From: DASRWT01 sp963748485
Lineage (GTDB): Bacteria > Methylomirabilota > Methylomirabilia > Rokubacteriales > CSP1-6
NCBI GenBank assembly: GCA_963748485.1
Contig: CAVVJF010000009.1
Span: 1,580,103-1,644,102 of the forward strand
Reading direction: 5' to 3'
Length of the DNA: 64,000 nucleotides
The position numbers were made by a program, and so were the translations under genes. The notes beneath the pieces are model-generated. The model did no database searches and had not been told where the DNA came from. It was given only the letters and a program-made list of their open reading frames with translations. Position 1 is the stretch's first letter, and every line of letters begins with the position of its first letter. Shown here one piece after another: positions 26,305-34,236 of the stretch.

Positions 26305-27906
26305 CTAGACGCCGAAGGCCTCCGCGAAGCGCTTGTAGGACTCGAGGGGGTCGCCGAACTTCACGTGCCCCGCGGTGTGCTGCGCGCAGGCGAGCAGCAG
26401 GGTGTCGCGGTCGTGGGCCTGGGTGTGCCCGTAGTCCTCCAGGAGACAGAGTCCGATCTCCTGGTTGTGCGGGTCATTGCCTTCCTTCACCGCGGCGAGG
26501 GCGAGGGCCTGCACGAGCGGCGCGCGGTCGTGCCCGGCGTCGAGGTAGGCGCGGGTCCAGGCCACGCTCTCGTCCGTCTTGAGACCGAGCTGCGCCGCCT
26601 CCAGCCGCTCGAGCAGCTGCGCGGCGCTGAGCGCCCCCGCCCCCGCGGCCGGCCGCGCGATCGCGGACGGATCGTTCGGGACGCCGTTGCCGGGCGTGTC
26701 GCGCACCCAGCCTGCCGCCTGATGGATAAAGGAGCCGGCCACATAGAGGAGCTTCACGCGATGCGGATGATCGAAGGTGTCGAAGAACCACCCCAGCGTG
26801 TTCGTGTACTCGTAGCCGTGCTGCGGCATGGAGAAGTTGTCCGGGAGGCCGGCGGCGAGGATGTTCCGGGCGGCGGCGATCTGGATGGCGTCGAGGATGC
26901 GGCGGGGGTGCTTGCCGGCGAGCAGCAGCGCGGTGATCGCCTCGATGTAGGCCTTCTCCGACGGCCCGGCGATCGCGGCGATCAGCTCTTCCTCTTCCTC
27001 CGCGGTGAGGGGCGCCGCGTTGGCGAGCAGGCGCTCCTCGACGAGCCGCTTCGGCGAGAACTCCATCGACGAGCGCGGGCGGGCGTCCGGCTCCGCGAGG
27101 CGAGTCCAGCTCACCTGGCAGGCCATCTCGTACGCGGAGTGCCAGCGCGGCCCCACCGCCATGTCGGGGACGCCAGCGTAGATCACGTCGTGGGCGTCGT
27201 CCCAGCCCACGGTGTCGCCCAGCTCGATGGTGGCCCGCGCCCGGTAGGACTTGTGGCCGGTGGTGTAGGAGCGGTTGAGGAACATCCGGTCCTGCACGTC
27301 GATGAGTCCGGCGAAGATCAGGTGCGCGAGCAGCTCGCGGCGATGCGCCCGCTCCTCGAAGAGGCCGAGGAACACGCGATACGCGGTGACCACCTCGCCC
27401 CGCTGCACGAGGGTGAGCCAGTGGTTGAGCCGCTCCGCGAACGGCCCCTCCAGCGCCAGCGGCTCCTGATCCGCCCAGTGCCGCTCGGGCGCGCCCACCG
27501 GCCGGTCCGGATCCACCTTGAACGTGCGCCGCCCATAGTGCCCCGGCGCCTTGCCCAGCAGCTGATTCCACGGGTCGAGCCCGGTGGGCACGTACCAGAT
27601 GGTCTGGGCCATGGGGAGGAAGCGGAGCGACTCAGGCAGATAAGCGGGCAGCCGTACGCTCGTGCGCGCGCTGAGGAGGCAATGGTCGTTGTTGACGAAT
27701 CTGACAAAGCCGTCGTCGATTCGCTGGTGATAGGGCACCTGGGTGTAGGGCGCGTGGATGCGAACGGTCTCGCGGACGATCTCGGCGAGCGGCCGCTCCG
27801 CTCGTACGAGGTCGTAGAACACCTGGGTGGCCCCGACCTGGTCCCGGGCGAGGATGCGCTCCTCGAGCTTGGAATAAAGCGCGGCATCCTTGGCGATCAC
27901 GGCCAT
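26305..27906 (-). CDS. Uncharacterised His-rich protein in P450 operon
   Basis: Protein of 533 aa that I do not recognise. It has no signal peptide or membrane segment and looks mainly helical. Histidines cluster at the N-terminus (His51, His60, His75 in IRIHAPYTQVPYH and VNNDHCLL) and at the C-terminus (His510 and His514 in QHTAGHVKFGDP), with several in the middle, a pattern compatible with a metal or haem site. A stretch at about 420-435 is Gly/Ala-rich and may be a linker. It is 29 bp after a carboxymuconolactone-decarboxylase-like gene and 3 bp before the P450, so it is probably an enzyme or partner in the same oxidative pathway. Codon use matches the neighbours. Confidence 0.8.
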   Translation of the reverse strand: MAVIAKDAALYSKLEERILARDQVGATQVFYDLVRAERPLAEIVRETVRIHAPYTQVPYHQRIDDGFVRFVNNDHCLLSARTSVRLPAYLPESLRFLPMAQTIWYVPTGLDPWNQLLGKAPGHYGRRTFKVDPDRPVGAPERHWADQEPLALEGPFAERLNHWLTLVQRGEVVTAYRVFLGLFEERAHRRELLAHLIFAGLIDVQDRMFLNRSYTTGHKSYRARATIELGDTVGWDDAHDVIYAGVPDMAVGPRWHSAYEMACQVSWTRLAEPDARPRSSMEFSPKRLVEERLLANAAPLTAEEEEELIAAIAGPSEKAYIEAITALLLAGKHPRRILDAIQIAAARNILAAGLPDNFSMPQHGYEYTNTLGWFFDTFDHPHRVKLLYVAGSFIHQAAGWVRDTPGNGVPNDPSAIARPAAGAGALSAAQLLERLEAAQLGLKTDESVAWTRAYLDAGHDRAPLVQALALAAVKEGNDPHNQEIGLCLLEDYGHTQAHDRDTLLLACAQHTAGHVKFGDPLESYKRFAEAFGV

Positions 27907-27935
27907 GGGTCGGATCCTCCCTCGCTACCGGGGCT

Positions 27936-28481
27936 CTACCACGGCGGCGGAGTGCCCGCGGGCAGCGGGACCTCGGCCACGTTTAGCACCATCGAGACCA
28001 GCGTGTAGTAGCCGCTGACGCCGATGAGGTCCACCACGCCCTGCTCGCCCAGGAGGGCCTTCGCGCGCTCGAACAGCGCGTCCTCCACGAAGTGCCGCTG
28101 GTGCAGGGCCGTGCAGAAGTCGTAGACCAGCGCCTCGTCCTCCTTCATCCCCTCCGGCCGCCGCCCCTTCGCCACCGCGTCCGCGATGGCGTCCGAAAGG
28201 CCGGCTTTTGCCGCCAATGGGCGGTGGGCAAACCACTCGTACTTCGACTCCCAGAAGCGGGCGTTGATGATGATGGCGAACTCGTTCAGGCGCGGGGGCA
28301 ATGACGAGTTGAACCGCAGGTGCTCGCCCAACTTCTGCACGCGATCGGCCAGCTCGGGGCTGCGCAGGAGCACCGCGAAGGGCCCGCGGATGCCGCCGCG
28401 CGGGCCGGACGTGATGGCCGTCGCCACGCGCTTCTGGGCCTCCGTCATCCGGTCGGGGGGGAGGTCCGGGAAGCGGGGCAT
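27936..28481 (-). CDS. Carboxymuconolactone decarboxylase family protein
   Basis: Helical CMD/AhpD-like protein of 181 aa. The family core is seen as RGPFAVLLRSPELADRVQKLGEHLRFNSSLPPRLNEFAIIINAR and the segment KYEWFAHRPLAAKAGLSD. The redox CxxC of AhpD is absent, so it is closer to the decarboxylase/lactonase branch than to peroxidase reductants. As first gene of a minus-strand operon with the unknown 533-aa protein, P450, LLM and VOC genes, it may act on a ring-cleavage product. Divergent from the zinc dehydrogenase gene. Confidence 0.82.
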   Translation of the reverse strand: MPRFPDLPPDRMTEAQKRVATAITSGPRGGIRGPFAVLLRSPELADRVQKLGEHLRFNSSLPPRLNEFAIIINARFWESKYEWFAHRPLAAKAGLSDAIADAVAKGRRPEGMKEDEALVYDFCTALHQRHFVEDALFERAKALLGEQGVVDLIGVSGYYTLVSMVLNVAEVPLPAGTPPPW

Positions 28482-28580
28482 GGGCGCATTCTAGCGCCGG
28501 GACGGGCCGAGGCCAATGGGGGGCTCCCGGCGCGCCGTTGGGGGCTGGACGCGGGCCCCCCGGCGAGGCAGCATAGGGCC

Positions 28581-29666
28581 ATGCGCGCGGCCGTCATGCG
28601 GAGCCGGCAGCTCGTCATCGCCGACGTCCCCGTCCCCCAGCCCGGTCCGGGCGAGGTGCTGGTGAAGACGCTCGCCTGCGGGATCTGCGGCTCCGACCTC
28701 CACGCGCTCAAGCACGCCGAGCGCTTCGTGGAGAACCAGCACCGCGTCGGCGCCCGCTTCGTGATGGATCTCGGCCGCGACGTGGTGATGGGCCACGAGT
28801 TCTGCGCGGAGATCGCGGACTTCGGCCCCAAGACGACGCGGCACCTGCCGCTCGGGACCCGCGTCTGCTCCACCCCCGGTGTCATCCGGTCCGACGGCGT
28901 TCGCACCGTGGGGTACTCGAACGAGATGCCCGGCGGCTACGCGCAGTACATGATTCTTACCGAGTCGCGGCTGCTCCCCGTGCCCGAGGACCTCCCCACC
29001 GAACGCGCCGCGCTGACCGAGCCGATGGCGGTGGGGCTCCACGCGCTCAACATGGCGCGCGTCCAGCCCGACGACGCGCCCATCGTGATCGGCTGCGGCC
29101 CGGTGGGGCTGGCGGTGATCGCGGCCCTGCGCCTCACCGTCGCGCGGCCCATCGTGGCCGCGGACTTTTCCCCGCGGCGCCGCGCGCTCGCCGAGGCGCT
29201 GGGGGCCGACGTCGTGGTCGACCCCGCCGCGGACTCGCCGTGGACGCGGTGGGCGGACGTGGCGGTGTGGCGCGATCCCGCCCGCGCCCCGGTGCTGCCG
29301 CCGTGGGTGCCCGGCCCGCCCCGCCGGCCCGCAGTGGTATTCGAGTGCGTGGGCGTGCCCGGCGTGCTGGATCAGCTCATGGGCACGGCGCCGCGCGGGA
29401 CCCGCATCGTTGTGGTGGGCGTGTGCATGGAGCCCGACACCATTCACCCCATGCTGGGCATCAGCAAGGAGCTCGCCTTCCAGTTCGTCCTCGGCTACAC
29501 CGCCGACGAGTTCGAGGAGACCCTCCGCCTCATCGCCGCCGGCTCCATCCCGACGGCGCCGCTCATCACCGGCCGCGTCGGTCTCGACGGCGTGCCCGGC
29601 GCCTTCGCGGAGCTCGCCTCCCCCGAGCGGCACGCCAAGATCATCGTCGAGCCCTGGCGCGCCTGA
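28581..29666 (+). CDS. Zinc-dependent alcohol dehydrogenase family protein
   Basis: Medium-chain dehydrogenase/reductase of 361 aa. Catalytic zinc ligands are Cys36 in CGICGSDLH and His72-Glu73 in VMGHEF. The four-cysteine structural zinc loop is missing: that region reads TRVCSTPGVIRSDGVRT with a single Cys. The nucleotide site is IGCGPVGLAVIAALR followed by an acidic residue in VAADFSPRR, suggesting NAD(H). It starts at ATG 28581; longer upstream frames lack a ribosome site. It is 43 bp before thrC but probably an independent unit. The substrate is unknown. Confidence 0.85.
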   Translation: MRAAVMRSRQLVIADVPVPQPGPGEVLVKTLACGICGSDLHALKHAERFVENQHRVGARFVMDLGRDVVMGHEFCAEIADFGPKTTRHLPLGTRVCSTPGVIRSDGVRTVGYSNEMPGGYAQYMILTESRLLPVPEDLPTERAALTEPMAVGLHALNMARVQPDDAPIVIGCGPVGLAVIAALRLTVARPIVAADFSPRRRALAEALGADVVVDPAADSPWTRWADVAVWRDPARAPVLPPWVPGPPRRPAVVFECVGVPGVLDQLMGTAPRGTRIVVVGVCMEPDTIHPMLGISKELAFQFVLGYTADEFEETLRLIAAGSIPTAPLITGRVGLDGVPGAFAELASPERHAKIIVEPWRA

Positions 29667-29694
29667 CGCCCCGAATTCCCTATCCGGGACGCGC

Positions 29695-29700
29695 TATACT
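29695..29700 (+). promoter_or_regulatory. Candidate -10 box for thrC
   Basis: TATACT (5/6 match to TATAAT) ends nine bases before the thrC ATG. No good -35 box is at the usual distance and no Shine-Dalgarno sequence precedes the ATG, so a leaderless or near-leaderless transcript is likely if this is the promoter. Confidence 0.35.
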
Positions 29701-29709
29701 GGGCGCGGT

Positions 29710-31056
29710 ATGGCCTACAATGCGTGGTTCTCCTGCATCAACGGCTGCCCCGGGGAGTACGACCTCCGCGAAGTGATCTACCGCTGCCCCACGTGCGGCG
29801 ACCTCCTCGAGGTGCGGCACGACATGGAGGCGCTCAAGTCGCGCTCCGCGGCTGCGTGGATCCAGCTCTTCGACGACCGGTACCGCCGCAACAGCTACCC
29901 GTACGGCTCCGGGGTCTGGGGCAAGAAGGAGTGGGTGGTCCCCTTCCTCGACAACGAGAACATCGTGTCGATGTACGAGGGCAGCTCCAACCTCCTCTGG
30001 GCAGATCGCTATGGAAAAAGTCTGAGGGTCGAGGACCTCTGGGTGAAGCAGTGCGGCAACTCGCACACCGGCTCCTTCAAGGACCTCGGCATGACCGTGC
30101 TGGTCTCGGTGGTGAAGCAGATGATCGCGGGCGGGGTGCCCATCGACGCGGTGGCCTGCGCCTCCACCGGCGACACCTCCGCCGCGCTGGGCGCCTACTG
30201 CGCCTTCGCCGGCATCCCCTCGGTGGTGCTGCTTCCCAAGGACAAGATCTCCATCGCCCAGCTCGTGCAGCCGCTCGCCAATGGCTCGCTGGTGCTCTCG
30301 CTCGACACCGACTTCGACGGCTGCATGGCGGTGGTGCAGGAGATCACCAAGGAAAAGCGCATCTACCTCGCCAACTCGATGAACAGCCTGCGCATCGAGG
30401 GGCAGAAGACAGCGGCCATCGAGATCGTCCAGCAGTTCGACTGGGAAGTGCCGGACTGGATCGTCATCCCCGGCGGCAACCTGGGCAATGTCCACGCGCT
30501 GGGGCAAGGCTTCCTGATGATGCAGGAGCTCGGGCTGGTCAACCGGTTGCCGCGCATCTGCCTGGCCCAGGCGGAGCGGGCCAACCCGCTCTATCGGTCC
30601 TTCCAGAACGACTTCAAGACCTTCGAGCCCGTCACCGCCCAGCCCACCCTGGCCATGGCCATCCAGATCGGCAACCCGGTGTCGGTGAAGCGCGCCATCC
30701 GCACGCTGCAGCGCTTCAACGGGGTGGTCGAGCAGGCCTCCGAGCAGGAGCTGGCCGACGAGGCGGCGCGCGCCGACCGCACCGGCATGTTCAACTGCCC
30801 CCACACCGGCGTGGCGCTGGCCGCCCTCCGCAAGCTGGTGGACAAGAAGGTCATCCGGTCGAGTGAACGTGTGGTCGTCATCTCCACCGCCAACGGGCTC
30901 AAGTTCGCCGACCAGAAGGCCGCCTATCACATGGGCGAGCTCGCCGGCATCAAGCCCACCCACCGCAACAAGCCCGTGGACCTACCCGCCGATCCCAAGC
31001 GGGTGGCCCGCGCCATCGCGCGGCACGTCGAGAAGTCGCGCCAGCTGGTGTCGTGA
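29710..31056 (+). CDS. thrC: Threonine synthase
   Basis: PLP enzyme converting O-phosphohomoserine to threonine, 448 aa. The N-terminus has a zinc-ribbon-like set Cys9, Cys13, Cys26 and Cys29 (YRCPTCGDLLEV). PLP lysine is Lys124 in HTGSFKDLGM, the substrate-loop region is ACASTGDTSAAL, and the phosphate-binding segment is IPGGNLGNVHALGQG. The C-terminal part (PHTGVALAAL) completes the fold. The stop TGA overlaps the next ATG as TGATG, coupling it to a cystathionine gamma-synthase-like gene. The two enzymes may compete for phosphohomoserine. Confidence 0.93.
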   Translation: MAYNAWFSCINGCPGEYDLREVIYRCPTCGDLLEVRHDMEALKSRSAAAWIQLFDDRYRRNSYPYGSGVWGKKEWVVPFLDNENIVSMYEGSSNLLWADRYGKSLRVEDLWVKQCGNSHTGSFKDLGMTVLVSVVKQMIAGGVPIDAVACASTGDTSAALGAYCAFAGIPSVVLLPKDKISIAQLVQPLANGSLVLSLDTDFDGCMAVVQEITKEKRIYLANSMNSLRIEGQKTAAIEIVQQFDWEVPDWIVIPGGNLGNVHALGQGFLMMQELGLVNRLPRICLAQAERANPLYRSFQNDFKTFEPVTAQPTLAMAIQIGNPVSVKRAIRTLQRFNGVVEQASEQELADEAARADRTGMFNCPHTGVALAALRKLVDKKVIRSSERVVVISTANGLKFADQKAAYHMGELAGIKPTHRNKPVDLPADPKRVARAIARHVEKSRQLVS

Positions 31057-32267
31057 TGCCCGAGCCCGTCGAGCCGCCCAAGAAGCCGCTGGGCCCGAGC
31101 ACGCTGTCGGTGCACGGCGGCGAGCCGCGGCCCAAGCCCGCCAACGCGCTCGCCACGCCCATCGTGCAGACCGCGACCTTCACCTTCGCCAACACCCAGG
31201 AGCTGAAGGACCACTTCGACGGCAAGATCGAGCGGGTCGAGTACGGGCGCTACGGCAACCCCACCCAGAAGATCGCCGAAGCCAAGCTGGCCGTCCTCGA
31301 GGGCGCGGGCGACTGCCTGCTCTTCTCGAGCGGCATGGCCGCCATGACCACCGCGCTGTTCGCCATGCTGTCGCGCGGTACCCACGCCGTGGTCACCGAC
31401 GACAGCTACCGGCGCACGCGGCAGTTTCTGAACCAGACGCTCTCGCGCTACGGCATCGAGGTGTCCACGGTGCCCACGGGCGACTACGAGGCCCTGGAGG
31501 ACGCGATCCGCCCCACCACGCGGGTGCTCCTGAGCGAGTCGCCCACCAACCCCTACAACCGGGTGCTGGATCTCGAGCGCTTCGCCGCCATCGGCCGGAA
31601 GCACCGGGTGAAGACCGTCATCGACGCCACCTTCGCCACGCCCTACAACGCGCGGCCGCTGGAATGGGGCGTGGACCTCGTGATGCACTCGGCCACCAAG
31701 TATCTCGGCGGCCACAACGATCTGCTCGCCGGCGCGGTGCTGGGCTCGCGGGATCTGGTGGGCGCGGTGCGCTCCCTGCAGGGCATCACCGGCGCCATCG
31801 TCGATCCCTTCGCCGCCTATCTCCTCGTGCGCGGAATCAAGACCTTCGCCCTCCGCATGGAACGGCAGAACGCCAACGCCCAGACGGTGGCGGAATTCCT
31901 CGCCGGCCACCCGAACGTCACCGCCGTCCACTACCCGGGGCTGCCCAGCCACCGCGAGCACGCGGTGGCCAAGCGGCAGATGCGCGGCTTCGGCGGTGTG
32001 GTGTCGTTCGAGGTGAAGGGCGATCTGGACACCGCCTCGCGCGTGGTCGACGCCTGCGCGATTCCGCATCTCGCCGTGTCGCTGGGCGGCGTGGAGACGC
32101 TCATCGAGCAACCCGCCATCATGAGCTTCTACGAGCTCACCACCGAGGAGCGTCTCGAGATCGGGATCAAGGACAACCTGATCCGCTACTCCGTCGGCAT
32201 CGAAGATGCCGACGACCTCGTGGCCGATCTCGCCCAGGCGCTGGATCGGGCCTTCGCGGGCGCCTAA
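31056..32267 (+). CDS. metB: Cystathionine gamma-synthase/Cys-Met metabolism PLP enzyme
   Basis: Fold-type I PLP enzyme of the trans-sulfuration family, 403 aa. Motifs: RYGNPTQKIAEAKLAVLEGA near 65-85, SSGMAAMTTAL at 91, ESPTNPYNRV at 161, DATFATPYNARPLEWG at 190, and the PLP lysine Lys215 in HSATKYLGGHND. The family includes cystathionine gamma-synthase, O-acylhomoserine sulfhydrylase and methionine gamma-lyase, which sequence alone separates poorly; coupling to thrC favours a biosynthetic role. The ATG overlaps the thrC stop; a GTG three bases upstream is the alternative. Its stop overlaps the convergent HpaB-like gene by 4 bp. Confidence 0.8.
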   Translation: MPEPVEPPKKPLGPSTLSVHGGEPRPKPANALATPIVQTATFTFANTQELKDHFDGKIERVEYGRYGNPTQKIAEAKLAVLEGAGDCLLFSSGMAAMTTALFAMLSRGTHAVVTDDSYRRTRQFLNQTLSRYGIEVSTVPTGDYEALEDAIRPTTRVLLSESPTNPYNRVLDLERFAAIGRKHRVKTVIDATFATPYNARPLEWGVDLVMHSATKYLGGHNDLLAGAVLGSRDLVGAVRSLQGITGAIVDPFAAYLLVRGIKTFALRMERQNANAQTVAEFLAGHPNVTAVHYPGLPSHREHAVAKRQMRGFGGVVSFEVKGDLDTASRVVDACAIPHLAVSLGGVETLIEQPAIMSFYELTTEERLEIGIKDNLIRYSVGIEDADDLVADLAQALDRAFAGA

Positions 32268-33718
32268 GCGTCCGCGTCGTCGCGAAGGAACGCCCGCACG
32301 CGCTCCATCACCTCGTCCTTCGGGTAGATCCCGTTCACGAACCGCGCGCGGGCCAGCGGATCACCGGCGAAGAACCGCTCGTAGAGCACCTGCCGGCTGC
32401 CGAACGACGTGCCGGCGATGTCCCACGCCAGCCGGAAGAGCTTCACGCGGTCGCGGGCGGCCGCCGTGTCGGTGGCCAGATACTGCTCGATGTGCGGCGC
32501 CAGCGGGCCGCGGAAATCGCCCTCGGTCGGGGTGATCATGAAGCTGCTCGATCCGAGGAGCTGCAGGATCTCCACCATGCGCGGGTAGGCGGTCATGAAC
32601 AGGTTGCGTGTCATCTCGATCGGCACTTCCGCCGGACACATCACGCCCCACTCGTCCAGCTGCGCGTCGGCTTCGGCCGCCCGTGTGCACGCCTTCATCA
32701 GCTCCGTGTACTGCATCAGCTCGGCGAGCCTCTCCTCCGAATGAGGCAGCTGCGCGTTGCCGAGCGTGTCCGCCACGAGCAAGGCGACACCGAGCACGAA
32801 CTCGCACTTCGCGATGTTCTTCGCGGCCCCTTGGTGCGCGGTGTGGGCCATCGAGTGGGTCTGTGCACCGGTCCCGTTGATGAGACCCACGTCGCCGAGC
32901 AGGAACACCCGCTCCCATGGGACCAGCACGTCGTCGAAGAACACAACGCAGTCCATCTCCTCGAAGCGCGAGCCGAGCGGGTGATCGAAGTGCGACCGGC
33001 CGAGGTCGAAGCTCTCGCGGCACAGGAACCTCAATCCGGGCGTGCCGCACGGGATGGCGAAGTTCAACGCAAATGGGCTGTGGTCGCGCCCCATGTCGCT
33101 CATGCGCGGGGAGTACACTGCGATCTCGTCGGCGAGTGGGCCGAGGGTCGCGAGGATGCGCGAGCCCCGGACGACGATGCCCGCGTCGGTCTCGCGCACC
33201 ACCGCCAAGGCGGTGCCGTCCTGGAGGTTCGGGCCTGACGCGCTGCGGCTCCGCTGCAGATTGATCAGGGCGTGCGTGAGGGTGAGATCGTGCTCGCGGA
33301 TGTATTCGTGGTATCGCCGAACGTTGTCGCCAAACTCGGGACGATTCTGCGCGAAATACGGGGCCGCGCCCGCCCAGGCCGCGAAGGTGACGTTCATGAA
33401 GTCCGGCGAGCGGCCCATCATCCCGCACGTGCGCCGCGCCCAGCGCAGCATCATGCCGCGTCGGCGCTCCAGGTCCTCCCGGGTGCGCGGAATGATGAAC
33501 GACAGCCCGACGCGATCGCCACTCGACGGCGACACGTACGTCATCTCGCCGCCCAGCGTCGGGTCGTGCTGCATGTCGTAGAGCGCGGCGACGGCCAGAG
33601 CCCCGTTCGCCAAGCCGGGTTGCGTCGTCACGTCCTTCACGCGCTCTCCTCCCAGCCACACCTGCCGCTCCTGCTCCCGCAAGCCGTGGAGGTACGCGCG
33701 TCCTGTCCGTGCCGGCAT
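32264..33718 (-). CDS. HpaB-like flavin-dependent 4-hydroxyphenylacetate 3-monooxygenase family oxygenase
   Basis: Reduced-FAD-dependent phenol ortho-hydroxylase family protein (HpaB/HadA/PvcC group), 484 aa. Family features: YLHGLREQERQVWLGGERV at the N-terminus, RWARRTCGMMGRSPDF at about 90-105, VVRETDAGIVVRGSRILATLGPLADE at about 175-200, and FDDVLVPWERVFLLGD near 272. It would need a separate flavin reductase (HpaC type), which is not in the window. It begins 2 bp after a hotdog-fold gene on the same strand, so the two form a pair. The substrate is probably a phenolic compound. Confidence 0.87.
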   Translation of the reverse strand: MPARTGRAYLHGLREQERQVWLGGERVKDVTTQPGLANGALAVAALYDMQHDPTLGGEMTYVSPSSGDRVGLSFIIPRTREDLERRRGMMLRWARRTCGMMGRSPDFMNVTFAAWAGAAPYFAQNRPEFGDNVRRYHEYIREHDLTLTHALINLQRSRSASGPNLQDGTALAVVRETDAGIVVRGSRILATLGPLADEIAVYSPRMSDMGRDHSPFALNFAIPCGTPGLRFLCRESFDLGRSHFDHPLGSRFEEMDCVVFFDDVLVPWERVFLLGDVGLINGTGAQTHSMAHTAHQGAAKNIAKCEFVLGVALLVADTLGNAQLPHSEERLAELMQYTELMKACTRAAEADAQLDEWGVMCPAEVPIEMTRNLFMTAYPRMVEILQLLGSSSFMITPTEGDFRGPLAPHIEQYLATDTAAARDRVKLFRLAWDIAGTSFGSRQVLYERFFAGDPLARARFVNGIYPKDEVMERVRAFLRDDADA

Positions 33719-33720
33719 GG

Positions 33721-34119
33721 CTAGGATCGGCCGCCGGCGTCCAGGATGTGGCGGTCGGGCACGACCGCGAAGAGCTCGCCCTCGAGTACCGGCTGACCTG
33801 CCCGCTTCACGACGACCTTCACCCAGCGCTTCTTCCCGTCTTGCCGATCGACGGTGGCCTCTGCTTCCACGCGGTCGCCCACGACCACCGGCCCGAGGAA
33901 CTTGAGCGTGGCGCCCGCCAGCACCACGGTGGGCTCGTTGACGGCCAGCATCGCCGCGTAGTCCGCCAGCCCGAAGGTGAAGCCGCCGTGCGCGAGCCCG
34001 CGGCCGTCGGCCGCCATCTCCGGGCTCACGTCCAGGGCGACGCGGGCCTTCCCCTCGGAGAGCGCGATCGGGGTCCCGCAGAGATGCGCGGCGATCTTCT
34101 CGTGAGTGCGCTGTTCCAT
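33721..34119 (-). CDS. Hotdog-fold thioesterase family protein (PaaI-like)
   Basis: Small acyl-CoA thioesterase-like protein of 132 aa. The hotdog core includes GLAHGGFTFGLADYAAMLAVNEPT, with the conserved HGG motif of PaaI/4HBT-II enzymes, and KFLGPVVVGDRVEAEATV. PaaI-type enzymes hydrolyse stalled phenylacetyl-CoA-type thioesters. The start at 34119 is backed by a GGGGGAGG ribosome site. It is 2 bp upstream of the HpaB-like gene, consistent with aromatic acid metabolism. Confidence 0.83.
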   Translation of the reverse strand: MEQRTHEKIAAHLCGTPIALSEGKARVALDVSPEMAADGRGLAHGGFTFGLADYAAMLAVNEPTVVLAGATLKFLGPVVVGDRVEAEATVDRQDGKKRWVKVVVKRAGQPVLEGELFAVVPDRHILDAGGRS

Positions 34120-34162
34120 GGCCGTCCTCCCCCGCCCGAGTGTACGCGAACCTCGGCGCGCA

Positions 34163-34191
34163 TTGACCCCCGGCTTCGGCCCCCGTAGAAT
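34163..34191 (+). promoter_or_regulatory. Sigma-70-type promoter for the TPP enzyme operon
   Basis: TTGACC (34163-34168) and TAGAAT (34186-34191) are each 5/6 matches to consensus and are exactly 17 bases apart. The predicted start near 34198 leaves a ~39-base leader with a GAAAGGA ribosome site before the ATG at 34237. This is the best promoter I can see in the window. Confidence 0.6.
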
Positions 34192-34236
34192 CGCCCTCGT
34201 CCGAGCGTTGCCCCGTCCACCCTGAAAGGACCGCTC

